Shown here in pieces: positions 1-9,685 of a stretch of 64,000 bases of DNA. The translations under genes and the position numbers were made by a program. How positions within the stretch are numbered: position 1 is the stretch's first letter; each line of letters opens with the position of its first letter. The DNA lies in assembly GCA_021774785.1 (NCBI GenBank), contig JAJFIQ010000026.1:124001-188000 (forward strand), given 5' to 3'. Under the pieces are notes generated by a model. The model did no database searches. It saw only the letters and a list, made by a program, of their open reading frames with translations, and had not been told where the DNA came from. The stretch is from Emcibacter sp. (lineage in GTDB: Bacteria; Pseudomonadota; Alphaproteobacteria; Sphingomonadales; Emcibacteraceae).

Positions 1-140
1 AATGCACAACACACCTGTGGCAATAATAACACAGTCGTTTTATTAAAGAAATTGACCCCGATTTTACAGGGTGTTAGCTTCACGTAGTTATTTATCCGCT
101 TGCCATGTGTGGGCTAATAAAACAGAGCAGATAAATAATG

Positions 141-206
141 TACAAATTGGTTGTTTTCAATCTGTGTGGATTGAATAAAAAAGAAAACAACTATTAATAA
201 ATTGTA
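141..206 (+). other. Structured leader upstream of the first TonB-dependent receptor
   Basis: The 373 bases before the receptor start hold no credible gene. They contain two competing inverted repeats: GTTGTTTTC (150-158) pairs with GAAAACAAC (183-191), and TTCAATC (156-162) pairs with GATTGAA (169-175). The partial complement TACAA/TTGTA at 141-145 and 202-206 could extend the outer stem. A separate small stem CCGCTT/AAGCGG lies at 281-303. This may be a structured 5' leader or an operator region; function is unknown and no known riboswitch was recognised. Confidence 0.35.
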
Positions 207-373
207 CTTAATGCAAATGGGACGGAAAATTGCAGCATAAGACCATGAGGAGGCCTGCCAAAATTTAGCTGTTTTTTTAACCGCTTTTCTTCTTGATAAG
301 CGGAATGGTTGTGAGTCGAATAAATAAAAACAGACTGTCCCACAATTTTTTAACTTCCTACGGAGGAAACATT

Positions 374-3300
374 ATGAAGAGCGATTTTACTTCGCGTCTC
401 AAATATGGTGTATCAGCTATTGCTGTCGCCGCTACTCTACCTTTTGCAATCCAGGCTTCATATGCTGCCGACGACGCGGCTGCTGCAGATGAAGACGTAA
501 CATTTGAAGAAGTGGTTGTTACCGGTTCACGTATTAAACGTAAAGACCTGACCGCCACCAGCCCTGTTGCTGTTGTTAATGCAGACGAATTCAAATTCTC
601 TGGTACCATCAACGTTGAACAGGTTCTGAATGCTTTGCCACAAACAGTTCCTGGCTTGACCGGTAACTCAAACAACCCTGGTAACGGTACATCAACTATC
701 GATCTTCGTGGTCTTGGTGCTGTGCGTACATTGGTTCTTGTTAACGGCAAACGCTATATGCAGAGTTCACAGGCTAACCTCGTTGACCTGAACACCATTC
801 CTTCTGCCCTGATCAAACAGGTTGAAGTTCTGACCGGTGGTGCTTCTGCTGTGTATGGTTCTGACGCTTTGGCTGGTGTTGTTAACTTCCAGCTGGTTGA
901 CGACTTTGAAGGCGTTGAGTTGAACGCTCAATTTGGTTCATCAACAGCAGGCGATTCCCAGAAATGGAATGTGGATGCAACTGTTGGCGGTAACTTCGCT
1001 GATGGCCGTGGTAACGTGGTTCTGCATACAAGTTTTGCCCGTCGTGACGCTGCATTTGCTGATGACAGAGACTTCTCATTCTTCGCCCTAGGTGATAATG
1101 ATGTTCTCCCGAACACACAGGATCCTAACTTTGGGGACAGCACGCCTTGTGGTGGTGCTACAAACTGTGTTCCTGGCTTCACAAGATCCGGTAGTTCCGG
1201 TATTCCCGGCACCCGCGTATTTGGCGGACAAACATTTGATGGCAACGCTGATGGCCTTCTCTGTCTTTCAGAGTTTCAAGCTGGCTGTACTGCTGATACC
1301 CTTGACACAACTTCACTTGGTCGTTTTGACGCCGGTGGCGGTGCTCAGCTTTGGGACAATGTTAATGACCGCTTTAACTATGCTCCGGATAACTTCATTC
1401 AGCTTCCACAGGATCGCTGGTTGGTTTCTGCACAGGGCCATTATGATATTAATGACCATGTTACCTTCTATGCTCAGGCAACCTTCACACATAACCGTGT
1501 TGATGTAGAACTTGCCCCAACACCGGCCTTCCTGACTGCTGACGCAGTTGATGTTGACAGCCCGTTCTTTGCTGCAAATGTTCAGCAGGCTCTTAACGCC
1601 GATGACCGCTTCTCAACTGGTGCCGCCACTATAATTGGTGGTGTGCGGGAACGCCAAAAAGTTACTGTTGTCCGTTGGGGCGTTGGTGATACTTATCAAG
1701 ATGCCGACGATAATGATGTTATCCTGACAGCAACAACGACTGATGCCGATGGCGACCTCGTGGTTGGTATGGTAAATACGGTTACCGGACATTTTAATGC
1801 TGATGGCACACCAATTGCTGAAACCATTGACCCAAGTATTTTGGATGTTGATGGAAATGTTGTTGGTTATAATGCAGATCAGCTTCTCGGTACTGGCCTT
1901 AATGATGCAGATGGTTTTGCCTCTTTGCCTTACATTGGCCGTCGTATGGTTGAAAATGGTTCTCGTCAGAGCCTCAACACCCGTAATGGTTTTCAAGTAC
2001 TCGCTGGTTTCAAAGGCGACATTGACGACAATTGGTCATATGATACCTATTACAGCTATTCACGTGTTGACAATTCAAACCTGCTGAATAATGACGTATC
2101 TGCAACACGCCTCTTGGCGGGTCTGAAGACCAATTTTGATTCTGAAGGCAACCTTCAGTGTTCTGATGCTGGTGCGCGGGCAAATGGTTGTGTACCGATC
2201 AATATTTTCGGTGAAGGCAACATTTCAGACGAAGCTGTTGAATATATGAATGTTGGTGCAGCCAATGTTACCAACATAGTACAGCAGGTTCTGGCCGCTA
2301 ACGTAACTGGTACGCTGGGCAATCTTGGTGCTGGTGATATTGGTTTATCCCTTGGTGCTGAATATCGTACGGATTCAAGTTCATTCCGTCCTGATGAATT
2401 CTTGTCATCAGGTGACATTCTTGGATTTAACGCTGGTAAGCCGACTATTGGTTCATTTGATGTTTATGAAGTCTATTCAGAAATCTTTGTTCCATTGCTG
2501 GCTGATGTGCCGGGTGCTGAATCACTGAACTTTACCGGTGCTCTTCGTTACTCCGACTATTCTACAGCGGGCGTTGTATGGTCCTATGCTCTGGGTGGTG
2601 ACTGGACTCCGGTAGAAGGCTTCAAAGTACGTGGCCAATACCAGCGTGCGGTACGTGCACCAAATGTGGCGGAACTGTTCCTGGGAACAGCAAACGGTTT
2701 CCCACGGGCTGATGACCCATGTTCATCTGATCATGTGGATGAATTTGGTGGAATTTCTGCCATCGCAGCCGTTTGTGAAGCAACTGGTGTGCCAACTGGC
2801 CAAACTGGTCTGTTCGCTCAATCCAATACACAGATTGAAGGTGCCTTCGGTGGTAACCCTGATCTGTTTGAAGAAACTTCAGACACCTATACCATTGGTG
2901 CTGTTATCCAGCCTGAAGCTCTTGAAGGCTTCTCCATGACCGTTGATTATTACAATATCAAAATTGCTGATGTTGTTGGTACCTTCGGTGGTGGTGTGAA
3001 TAACATTCTGAAAGGTTGTTTCACTAAACTGAACGCTTCAGACCCTCTGTGTCAGGCCATTTCGCGTCGTCCAGATGGTAACGTTGGTGAAGTTGCGGCA
3101 TTGAACGCCAATAACGCCAAGCTTGAAACAGCTGGTGTTGATGTTCAGGTTGATTACACCAGAGACTTTGACTGGGGACTGATCGAAGATTCCTCTACAT
3201 TTGGAATCAACTGGTTGGGAACTTACGTAATCAACAATGACTTCCTGCCTGATGATGATCCAAGTACAGTATTCCTTAACTGTGGCGGAACATTTGCTGG

Positions 3301-3661
3301 CGTTTGTGGTACACCTGATCCTGAGTTCCGCTTCACGACGCGGTTCACATACGAAAGTGGCCCTCTTTCAGCAACTCTGAAATGGACACATCTTGGTGGT
3401 ACAGATCATGGTGATCTGATCAACACTGACGGTGCTGTTGCCGCAGATTTCGTCGTACCACGTCTGGTAGCGAAGAACTACTTCGACATTACGGCAAATT
3501 ATGACATCACTGAAAACTACTCTATGTACGGTGGTATCAACAATCTGTTCGGTACATCACCACAGTTCGTTGGTTCCGACCAGCAACAGGGTAACACATT
3601 CCCGAATGTGTTCGATGTGATTGGTACTTACTTCTACTTTGGTGCAACTGCTAAATTCTAG
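374..3661 (+). CDS. Large TonB-dependent outer-membrane receptor
   Basis: This is an outer-membrane beta-barrel receptor that should import a large or scarce ligand using TonB energy. The start at 374 was chosen because GGAGGAAA (362-369) sits just upstream and the protein then begins with a signal peptide (residues 1 to about 31, ending ASYA). A TonB-box-like EEVVVTGSR follows at residues 45-53, then the plug domain to about residue 190 and a long barrel ending in phenylalanine. At 1095 residues it is larger than siderophore receptors of about 700 and resembles the expanded receptor families of marine alphaproteobacteria. Residues 289-300 (DGNADGLLCLSE) match the EF-hand calcium loop pattern, and residues 457-500 carry further D-x-D-G motifs, probably in extracellular loops. 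The ligand cannot be read from sequence. No exporter or polysaccharide-degrading gene lies beside it. Confidence 0.93.
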   Translation: MKSDFTSRLKYGVSAIAVAATLPFAIQASYAADDAAAADEDVTFEEVVVTGSRIKRKDLTATSPVAVVNADEFKFSGTINVEQVLNALPQTVPGLTGNSNNPGNGTSTIDLRGLGAVRTLVLVNGKRYMQSSQANLVDLNTIPSALIKQVEVLTGGASAVYGSDALAGVVNFQLVDDFEGVELNAQFGSSTAGDSQKWNVDATVGGNFADGRGNVVLHTSFARRDAAFADDRDFSFFALGDNDVLPNTQDPNFGDSTPCGGATNCVPGFTRSGSSGIPGTRVFGGQTFDGNADGLLCLSEFQAGCTADTLDTTSLGRFDAGGGAQLWDNVNDRFNYAPDNFIQLPQDRWLVSAQGHYDINDHVTFYAQATFTHNRVDVELAPTPAFLTADAVDVDSPFFAANVQQALNADDRFSTGAATIIGGVRERQKVTVVRWGVGDTYQDADDNDVILTATTTDADGDLVVGMVNTVTGHFNADGTPIAETIDPSILDVDGNVVGYNADQLLGTGLNDADGFASLPYIGRRMVENGSRQSLNTRNGFQVLAGFKGDIDDNWSYDTYYSYSRVDNSNLLNNDVSATRLLAGLKTNFDSEGNLQCSDAGARANGCVPINIFGEGNISDEAVEYMNVGAANVTNIVQQVLAANVTGTLGNLGAGDIGLSLGAEYRTDSSSFRPDEFLSSGDILGFNAGKPTIGSFDVYEVYSEIFVPLLADVPGAESLNFTGALRYSDYSTAGVVWSYALGGDWTPVEGFKVRGQYQRAVRAPNVAELFLGTANGFPRADDPCSSDHVDEFGGISAIAAVCEATGVPTGQTGLFAQSNTQIEGAFGGNPDLFEETSDTYTIGAVIQPEALEGFSMTVDYYNIKIADVVGTFGGGVNNILKGCFTKLNASDPLCQAISRRPDGNVGEVAALNANNAKLETAGVDVQVDYTRDFDWGLIEDSSTFGINWLGTYVINNDFLPDDDPSTVFLNCGGTFAGVCGTPDPEFRFTTRFTYESGPLSATLKWTHLGGTDHGDLINTDGAVAADFVVPRLVAKNYFDITANYDITENYSMYGGINNLFGTSPQFVGSDQQQGNTFPNVFDVIGTYFYFGATAKF

Positions 3662-3690
3662 AATTAAGCAGATATAGTTTTTAAATAAAG

Positions 3691-3725
3691 ACGGCGGCTA
3701 TAGTGATATAGCCGCCGTTTTTTTA
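3691..3725 (+). terminator. Rho-independent terminator after the TonB receptor
   Basis: A perfect 12-bp stem, ACGGCGGCTATA (3691-3702) with TATAGCCGCCGT (3707-3718), encloses a GTGA tetraloop and is followed by a run of T. It starts about 30 bases after the receptor stop. It also lies just beyond the convergent methyltransferase gene, so it may work in both directions. Confidence 0.87.
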
Positions 3726-3741
3726 TAACTATGAAATAGCT

Positions 3742-4710
3742 TTATTGTTTCTGAAGCTGAATATAATAACCCAATATTACATTTTTTTCCCCAATAGAAA
3801 ATTCTTGAGCCTTTATCTTCTCAAAGCCCAGACCTTTCAGTTCTCCGAGCAGATTCTCTATCTTAACTTCATCAAGAGCCGACCCCACGAGATCAAGCAG
3901 AAGTTCCCGCTGTGCCTTCAAACGCAGTCTGGCATTATCCACCATTTCCAGTACTTGCTGCGGATGATATTTCTGGCTTAGTTTCAGGATTTCCATTAAT
4001 GAATTCTGCATTATTGGAATGATATTAAGGTCGTTTTGTGAAACATAAGACTGTGAAAGTTGCACAAGGTTTTCCACATATTGATCCACATGAGCCTGAA
4101 TTTCAGTATTAGAAAATTTACCAGACAATATACGGGATAACAGCTCTCTACAGTTCGCAAAAATATAGCTATCCAACAGATATTTGGCTTCGTTGGCATT
4201 GTCATTATTTTGCGAGACAACAATGCTGTTATAGCTATGAAGCACGGCGCAAAAACTACCGCCCTTTTTCAATACCCGTGAAATTTCGACTATTGACCGG
4301 GATATATCACTATATTCAATGGCATATTGCGAGGTCACCACATCAAAATATTCCGACTCAAAAGGCAAGTCCTCTGCTGCTATTCTACCCTGAAAATTTA
4401 TCTGGTCTAACAGCTCTTTTGAGCCCGGCACATCGCGGACTGGGTTAATATCTGCCAGGTCAACGCCGTGTATTTCCCAGCCATATTCTTTTTCGTTGGC
4501 ACATGTCACCGCCAGAGAGGGCAGCAGACCATTTCCGGTTCCAATATCTAAAAAAGTCAACCCATCCGGAAATTCATCATAAATCCGAAGCCAGAAATCA
4601 TTCACTTCCTTCTGGTTCTCCTTATCGGATGCCGAAATGCAGCTATGCAGTTCGCCACGTTTCCAATAATTATCCCAAACTTTGGTTTCTTTGCTAATCA
4701 TATCATTCAC
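3742..4710 (-). CDS. Class I SAM-dependent methyltransferase
   Basis: This 322-residue protein has a Rossmann-type methyltransferase core. LDIGTGNG (residues 54-61) is motif I for S-adenosylmethionine binding, HGVDLAD follows as the acidic strand-2 region, and a VTSQYAIEYSD stretch fits motif IV of the Methyltransf_11/25 type. The C-terminal 120 residues are helical and charged and match no domain I recognise. Its start overlaps the end of the TPR-sulfotransferase gene by 8 bp, so the two are probably translationally coupled and act on related substrates. The substrate is unknown; a small metabolite, lipid or glycan is possible. Confidence 0.82.
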   Translation of the reverse strand: MNDMISKETKVWDNYWKRGELHSCISASDKENQKEVNDFWLRIYDEFPDGLTFLDIGTGNGLLPSLAVTCANEKEYGWEIHGVDLADINPVRDVPGSKELLDQINFQGRIAAEDLPFESEYFDVVTSQYAIEYSDISRSIVEISRVLKKGGSFCAVLHSYNSIVVSQNNDNANEAKYLLDSYIFANCRELLSRILSGKFSNTEIQAHVDQYVENLVQLSQSYVSQNDLNIIPIMQNSLMEILKLSQKYHPQQVLEMVDNARLRLKAQRELLLDLVGSALDEVKIENLLGELKGLGFEKIKAQEFSIGEKNVILGYYIQLQKQ

Positions 4711-6364
4711 TTTTCAAAGCCTGTTGCAATTCACTCAGGTGTGTTTCGAAATTACGCCACCGGCCAGATGATTTCTGATAAAGCGGCTCACGCACCTGCC
4801 AGACACTGGCGGTTTTTACAACATTATCCAGCTTATGAAATTCCAGACAATCCTCGCTCCACTCAAGGTCACAAAATTCCAGCATATCTTCAATTACAGT
4901 CTGGGGGTTCTTAACCAGTTCATCATAATTGACCTCATGAATATTTTCTCCAAACATGGACTTCCAGTGGCTCACCAACCGCGTGGATTGCTTGTAATAA
5001 TGCGCCGTGTCCTTCAGGTCAGTGGCATAGTTCATGGCATTACCCAAACGCAGAAAAAAAACGGACAGGCAATTATCCGTAGCATTACGGCTGGTGTAAA
5101 TTATTCTCGCCTTGGGATACAGACTCTTGAGCAAGCCCAAATGCAGGAAATTATCGGGACGCTTATCTGTGATATTTTTGGCAGTTGGAAAGGTTTTTTT
5201 CAGATGATCCAAATATTTCTGCGCCAGCTTGGCAAGCTTTCCCGGTTCTATACCGGATAAAGAAACCGGGTAAGGCTCAAGGGTATTTCTTATTTCACGG
5301 ACAAAAAAGTCAACTTCCCCCCCTGCGGTAACCATAGGGTGGCTGGCTAATATCTGTTCGGTCAAGGTTGAACCCGATCGGAACATGCCGCATATAAATA
5401 TGGGGGCGGCATCGGAAACAGGTTCAATATCATCAAACCATTTTTTATTAAATGTCATGATAAGATCATTGGTCATCTGTTCCTGAACTGCTCTGTCATA
5501 GGGGGTGACCGTTTGCTTATTGTACTGATTTGCCAATTCATAACAGGCAAAAGCATCATCAAAAGCCCCGCATCCATTCAGGGCCTTGCCCAAAGCAAAA
5601 TACAGATTTGTCCGGATTGAAATATCGACAGATGATTTCCGAGCCACCTGTTTCATTTTCAGAATGAGCGGGTCCTCACTGTCGGTGAATGTCTTCACCT
5701 CCCCCAGTCGTGCCAGTGCCGAATAATAAAAGGGGTCCAGATCAATTATTCTCTGGAACAAATCCTGCGCTGCGCTTTTATCCCCCGCTTCCTCATACAT
5801 ACTGGCCAGATTAAACATGGCCGAAATATAATTCGGGTTGACCTTAAGCGCCGCCTCCATGGCGAACCGGGCCTTCTGTTCCTGCCTGAGATGATCAGAA
5901 TAAATCACCCCCATATTCAGATAAACCTCTTCGGGACGTTCAATGCCATAATCCAGTGCATTTTGATAAGCGGCCACAGCCTCGTCATAAAACTGATACT
6001 GTTTTAACAGTATCCCAAGATTATAATGGCTGTCGGCCAGACGGGGCTGCCGTTTCAGCAGCCGCCGGTAACAGGAAATTGCCTTGTTCCCATCGCCAAG
6101 GTGATGATAAAGATTGGCAAGATTTTCATAATATTGCGGCTGGTCCGGTGCAATATTGATCAGTTTTTCAAAGCAGGTCGCCGCTGCCTGCTCCTTTTTC
6201 CCATGCAGATAAAGCTGTGTCAGTGACCTTAATATTCGTTCATTATCAATGCCCGATGCCAGCAATTCCAGATAAGCCGCCTCCGCACCCTGAAACATTC
6301 CCCCTTTATGGAGAGACTGTGCCTTGGTGAACTTCTGCCGAAACTGTTCTATATTACTGGTCAC
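4703..6364 (-). CDS. TPR-repeat sulfotransferase
   Basis: This 553-residue protein joins two parts. Residues 10-300 are tandem tetratricopeptide repeats (for example AISCYRRLLKRQPRLADSHY). Residues 320-553 form a PAPS-dependent sulfotransferase domain: ICGMFRSGSTL (324-334) is the 5'-phosphosulfate loop and a YTSRNATDNCLS segment is the likely 3'-phosphate site. Proteins of this layout are common in alphaproteobacteria and resemble tyrosylprotein or polysaccharide sulfotransferases, but few have known substrates. No signal peptide is evident, so it is probably cytosolic. It is the first gene of a two-gene operon with the overlapping methyltransferase. The pairing suggests combined sulfation and methylation of one product, which is inference. 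Confidence 0.87.
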   Translation of the reverse strand: MTSNIEQFRQKFTKAQSLHKGGMFQGAEAAYLELLASGIDNERILRSLTQLYLHGKKEQAAATCFEKLINIAPDQPQYYENLANLYHHLGDGNKAISCYRRLLKRQPRLADSHYNLGILLKQYQFYDEAVAAYQNALDYGIERPEEVYLNMGVIYSDHLRQEQKARFAMEAALKVNPNYISAMFNLASMYEEAGDKSAAQDLFQRIIDLDPFYYSALARLGEVKTFTDSEDPLILKMKQVARKSSVDISIRTNLYFALGKALNGCGAFDDAFACYELANQYNKQTVTPYDRAVQEQMTNDLIMTFNKKWFDDIEPVSDAAPIFICGMFRSGSTLTEQILASHPMVTAGGEVDFFVREIRNTLEPYPVSLSGIEPGKLAKLAQKYLDHLKKTFPTAKNITDKRPDNFLHLGLLKSLYPKARIIYTSRNATDNCLSVFFLRLGNAMNYATDLKDTAHYYKQSTRLVSHWKSMFGENIHEVNYDELVKNPQTVIEDMLEFCDLEWSEDCLEFHKLDNVVKTASVWQVREPLYQKSSGRWRNFETHLSELQQALKSE

Positions 6365-6442
6365 GAAAATAGCTCCATAGAATTCTACTTAGGGTACCCT
6401 ATTTATATAGAGCAAATAAGTCTTCTATGGAAATATTTGACG

Positions 6443-9400
6443 CTATTCCAGACAAAAAAGTTCTGCATTACCCCCCGTTGCCACCCTATTGATGCTCAGG
6501 GTTTTTTCTGTGGCAAAACGATACATGTAACGCGGCCCACCGGCCTTTGGACCCGTGCCTGACAATCCCTGACCACCGAAGGGCTGAACCCCGACCACAG
6601 CACCAACTATATTGCGGTTAACATAAGTATTACCCACATCCAGTTTGCCAAATATATTCTGCGCAACACCCTCAATCCGGCTATGAACCCCCAACGTCAG
6701 GCCAAAGCCCGTGGCCCGCACCTGTTCCAGCACCTTGTCCATATTACGGGCTTTATAACGAATGATATGCAATATGGGGCCGAAGACTTCACAGGTTAAC
6801 TGATCCAAGGACGTAATTTCATAGATACGCGGAGCAAAGAAGGTTCCTTCAGCACAATGGCCAGGCAGAGGAACTTCAGCAAGCAAAGTCGCCTCACTTT
6901 CCATGCGCGTCACATGATCCAGCAATAATTGTCTGGCTTTCTGGTCAATAACTGGCCCCACATCGGTGGACAGATGCATAGGGTCACCCATGTTCAGGCA
7001 GGATACGGCCCCCTTCAGCATTTCAATAATCTTGTCCGCCACATCTTCCTGAAGATATAGCACGCGCAACGCCGAACACCGTTGCCCCGCGGACTGAAAA
7101 GCCGATGAAATAACATCATCCACCACCTGTTCCGGCAGCGCCGTACTATCGACAATCATCACATTTTGACCACCAGTTTCCGCGATAAGCGGCACGATGG
7201 CACCATCCCTGTTAGCCAAAGTCCGGTTGATGATCTTGGCGGTATCTGTAGAGCCAGTGAAGGCCACACCACTGATGCGCCCATCTGCTACCAATGCGGC
7301 CCCGATACGCGCCCCGTCCCCCGGTAACATATGCAATATTTCCCCCGGAACACCTGCTTCATGAAGAATTTTCACCGCCTCGGCAGCGATAATCGGCGTC
7401 TGTTCCGCAGGCTTTGCGATCACGGCATTACCCGCCGCCAGTGCTGCCGCCACCTGACCAACAAATATGGCCAGCGGAAAATTCCACGGGCTGATACAAA
7501 GGAAAGTACCCCGCCCATGCAGGGAAAGCCTGTTACTTTCCCCCGTGCATCCGGGCAATGTGATCGGCTGATCAAAATTCGCTATCGCCTGCAAAGCATA
7601 ATAGCGCAGAAAATCAACGGCCTCCCGCACTTCTGACAAAGCATCGCCAATGGTCCGCCCGGCTTCCCTTGCGATAATCCCCATCAAAGGCTCCCGCATC
7701 GCCTCCATCAGGTCGGCGGCCTTGTTCAAAATATCCGCACGGGCTTTGCCGCCCAAAGCATCCCAAGGTTTCTGCGCCTTCGTAGCCAACGTCAGAGCCA
7801 GATCAATATCCTTGTCTTCTGGTATACCGACGGCCCCAATAATCTGGGTTATATTTGCCGGACTGACAATATCCTCTGTCGGACGTTTTAAAAGTTTTCC
7901 GCCCACAATCGGACCAACTTTTGGCTTCCCCTGCATGGCTTTTCCCATTTCCTGTATGAGATGCCCCACTTCGCTGCAATCATCAAGGTCAAGCCCGATT
8001 GCATTCCTGCGCGGCCCCACTTCACGACCGGATACAGACAAAATATCCACCGGCAGCGGAATTTTGCCGTGACGTCGTGGGCTAGCCGCTTCAACCAGAT
8101 CTCCACAATCCCGCATCAGCTCCTCCACAGCAATATCCTTATCCATAAAACGGTTAACGAAGGAGCTATTGGCCCCATTTTCCAAAAGCCGCCGCACCAG
8201 ATAAGGCAGTAAATCCTCATGACTGCCAACCGGGGCATACATCCTGATGTTAACTTGCGGTGACGTGATTTCCTGAAGCTGATCATAGAGCAGGTGACCC
8301 ATGCCATGCAGCCGTTGAAATTCGAAATCCCGTGTCGCTCCCTCATCATTTTTGGCAAGCTCCAGAATTAGAGCAACCGTATAGGCATTATGGGTGGCGA
8401 ACTGGGGAAAGATGACATCCCTTGCCCGCATCATACGCTCAGCACATATCTGATAACTGAGGTCTGTGGTTGGTTTACGGGTATAGACCGGATAGTCGGG
8501 CAGGCCCATTTCCTGAGCATGTTTAATTTCAGTGTCCCAATAAGCCCCTTTTACCAGCCGTACCATAAATTTTCGACCCACTTCACGGCCAAGGGCAAAT
8601 AACCAGTCGAGTACGTAAGGCGCGCGCTTCTGATAGGCCTGCACCACTATACCAAGACCGTCCCAGCCCTCAAGATCAGGATCACGGGCCAATGCCTCAA
8701 ATATATCAAGAGAAATATCCAGGCGTGCGGCCTCTTCTGCATCAATGGTGAAACCGATATTATACTTCTTGGCCGCCAGAACTAGAGTGCGAATTTTTGG
8801 CAGCATTTCACCCATTACAATATCTTTCTGGGCAAACTCATAACGGGGGTTCAGCGCGGAGAATTTTACGGAAATACCATGCGCCTCATATACCGTATCC
8901 TTGTCATTGGCTTCACCAACAGTCTCTATAGATTGCATATAGGCATCAAAATAATGCTCCGCATCGGCAGGCGTTCTAGCCCCTTCCCCCAGCATATCAA
9001 AAGAAAAGCGGGTTTCTGGGTGGTTTTCCGCTGCTCCCCGTTTTCTGGCCTCTTCAATGGTCCGACCCAGCACATATTGTCCGCCCATGATGCGCATGGC
9101 CTGTGTTACCGCTCTGCGAATAACAGGTTCGCCGGACTTTGAGACCAAGCGTTTCATCCAGCCGGAAAAATTTTCCGTCACATCGTCGCCCAGATTTACA
9201 ATGCCGCCCGTCATCATCAAACCCCATGTGGAGGCATTGACGAACATTGATTCTGACTTGCCTTTATGATCAGCCCAATCGCCGGATTGGATCTTTTCTG
9301 CAATGAGTTTGTCTGCGGTTAGGCCATCGGGCACCCGCAGCAGGGCTTCCGCCAGACACATGAGCGCTACACCTTCCCGGTTAGACAGGCCAAATTCCTG

Positions 9401-9631
9401 AAGGAAATAATCCATGGTATCCTGATCATCACTTTTTGCGCGGGACAGGGTAACTAGGTTCCGGGACGACATGACGATCCTTGCACGGGCTTCGCTGGAC
9501 AAGGCAGCACTTTCCAGAAGATTGGAAATACATTGCTCCTCATCACCGTGGACCATGGCCCGCAATTCAGTGCGAATGTCCGTTAGTGCTTTAACCTGAT
9601 CGGTTGCTTTTTCTGCCAAACTATACATCAT
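6443..9631 (-). CDS. putA: Bifunctional proline dehydrogenase / L-glutamate gamma-semialdehyde dehydrogenase
   Basis: PutA oxidises proline to glutamate in two channelled steps, passing electrons to the quinone pool through FAD and making NADH. The 1062-residue protein has an N-terminal helical region, an FAD-binding proline dehydrogenase barrel (about 150-470, with RLVKGAYWD and the later FATHNAYTV) and an aldehyde dehydrogenase domain (about 530-1000). The catalytic cysteine is C852 in SAGQRCSALR, and the family ending QPFGGQGLSGTGPKAGG is present. It has no N-terminal ribbon-helix-helix segment, so unlike the enterobacterial protein it should not repress its own gene. AGAGG precedes the start. 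A TATAAT box on the minus strand (9677-9672) and a large dyad (9686-9719) lie upstream. The Lrp-family gene at 11947 is a candidate regulator, as in other alphaproteobacteria. Confidence 0.97.
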   Translation of the reverse strand: MMYSLAEKATDQVKALTDIRTELRAMVHGDEEQCISNLLESAALSSEARARIVMSSRNLVTLSRAKSDDQDTMDYFLQEFGLSNREGVALMCLAEALLRVPDGLTADKLIAEKIQSGDWADHKGKSESMFVNASTWGLMMTGGIVNLGDDVTENFSGWMKRLVSKSGEPVIRRAVTQAMRIMGGQYVLGRTIEEARKRGAAENHPETRFSFDMLGEGARTPADAEHYFDAYMQSIETVGEANDKDTVYEAHGISVKFSALNPRYEFAQKDIVMGEMLPKIRTLVLAAKKYNIGFTIDAEEAARLDISLDIFEALARDPDLEGWDGLGIVVQAYQKRAPYVLDWLFALGREVGRKFMVRLVKGAYWDTEIKHAQEMGLPDYPVYTRKPTTDLSYQICAERMMRARDVIFPQFATHNAYTVALILELAKNDEGATRDFEFQRLHGMGHLLYDQLQEITSPQVNIRMYAPVGSHEDLLPYLVRRLLENGANSSFVNRFMDKDIAVEELMRDCGDLVEAASPRRHGKIPLPVDILSVSGREVGPRRNAIGLDLDDCSEVGHLIQEMGKAMQGKPKVGPIVGGKLLKRPTEDIVSPANITQIIGAVGIPEDKDIDLALTLATKAQKPWDALGGKARADILNKAADLMEAMREPLMGIIAREAGRTIGDALSEVREAVDFLRYYALQAIANFDQPITLPGCTGESNRLSLHGRGTFLCISPWNFPLAIFVGQVAAALAAGNAVIAKPAEQTPIIAAEAVKILHEAGVPGEILHMLPGDGARIGAALVADGRISGVAFTGSTDTAKIINRTLANRDGAIVPLIAETGGQNVMIVDSTALPEQVVDDVISSAFQSAGQRCSALRVLYLQEDVADKIIEMLKGAVSCLNMGDPMHLSTDVGPVIDQKARQLLLDHVTRMESEATLLAEVPLPGHCAEGTFFAPRIYEITSLDQLTCEVFGPILHIIRYKARNMDKVLEQVRATGFGLTLGVHSRIEGVAQNIFGKLDVGNTYVNRNIVGAVVGVQPFGGQGLSGTGPKAGGPRYMYRFATEKTLSINRVATGGNAELFCLE

Positions 9632-9685
9632 AACCTCTATTTAATGAATTAGTATATTCTGCCAATCTAGCATTATAATAGCAAA

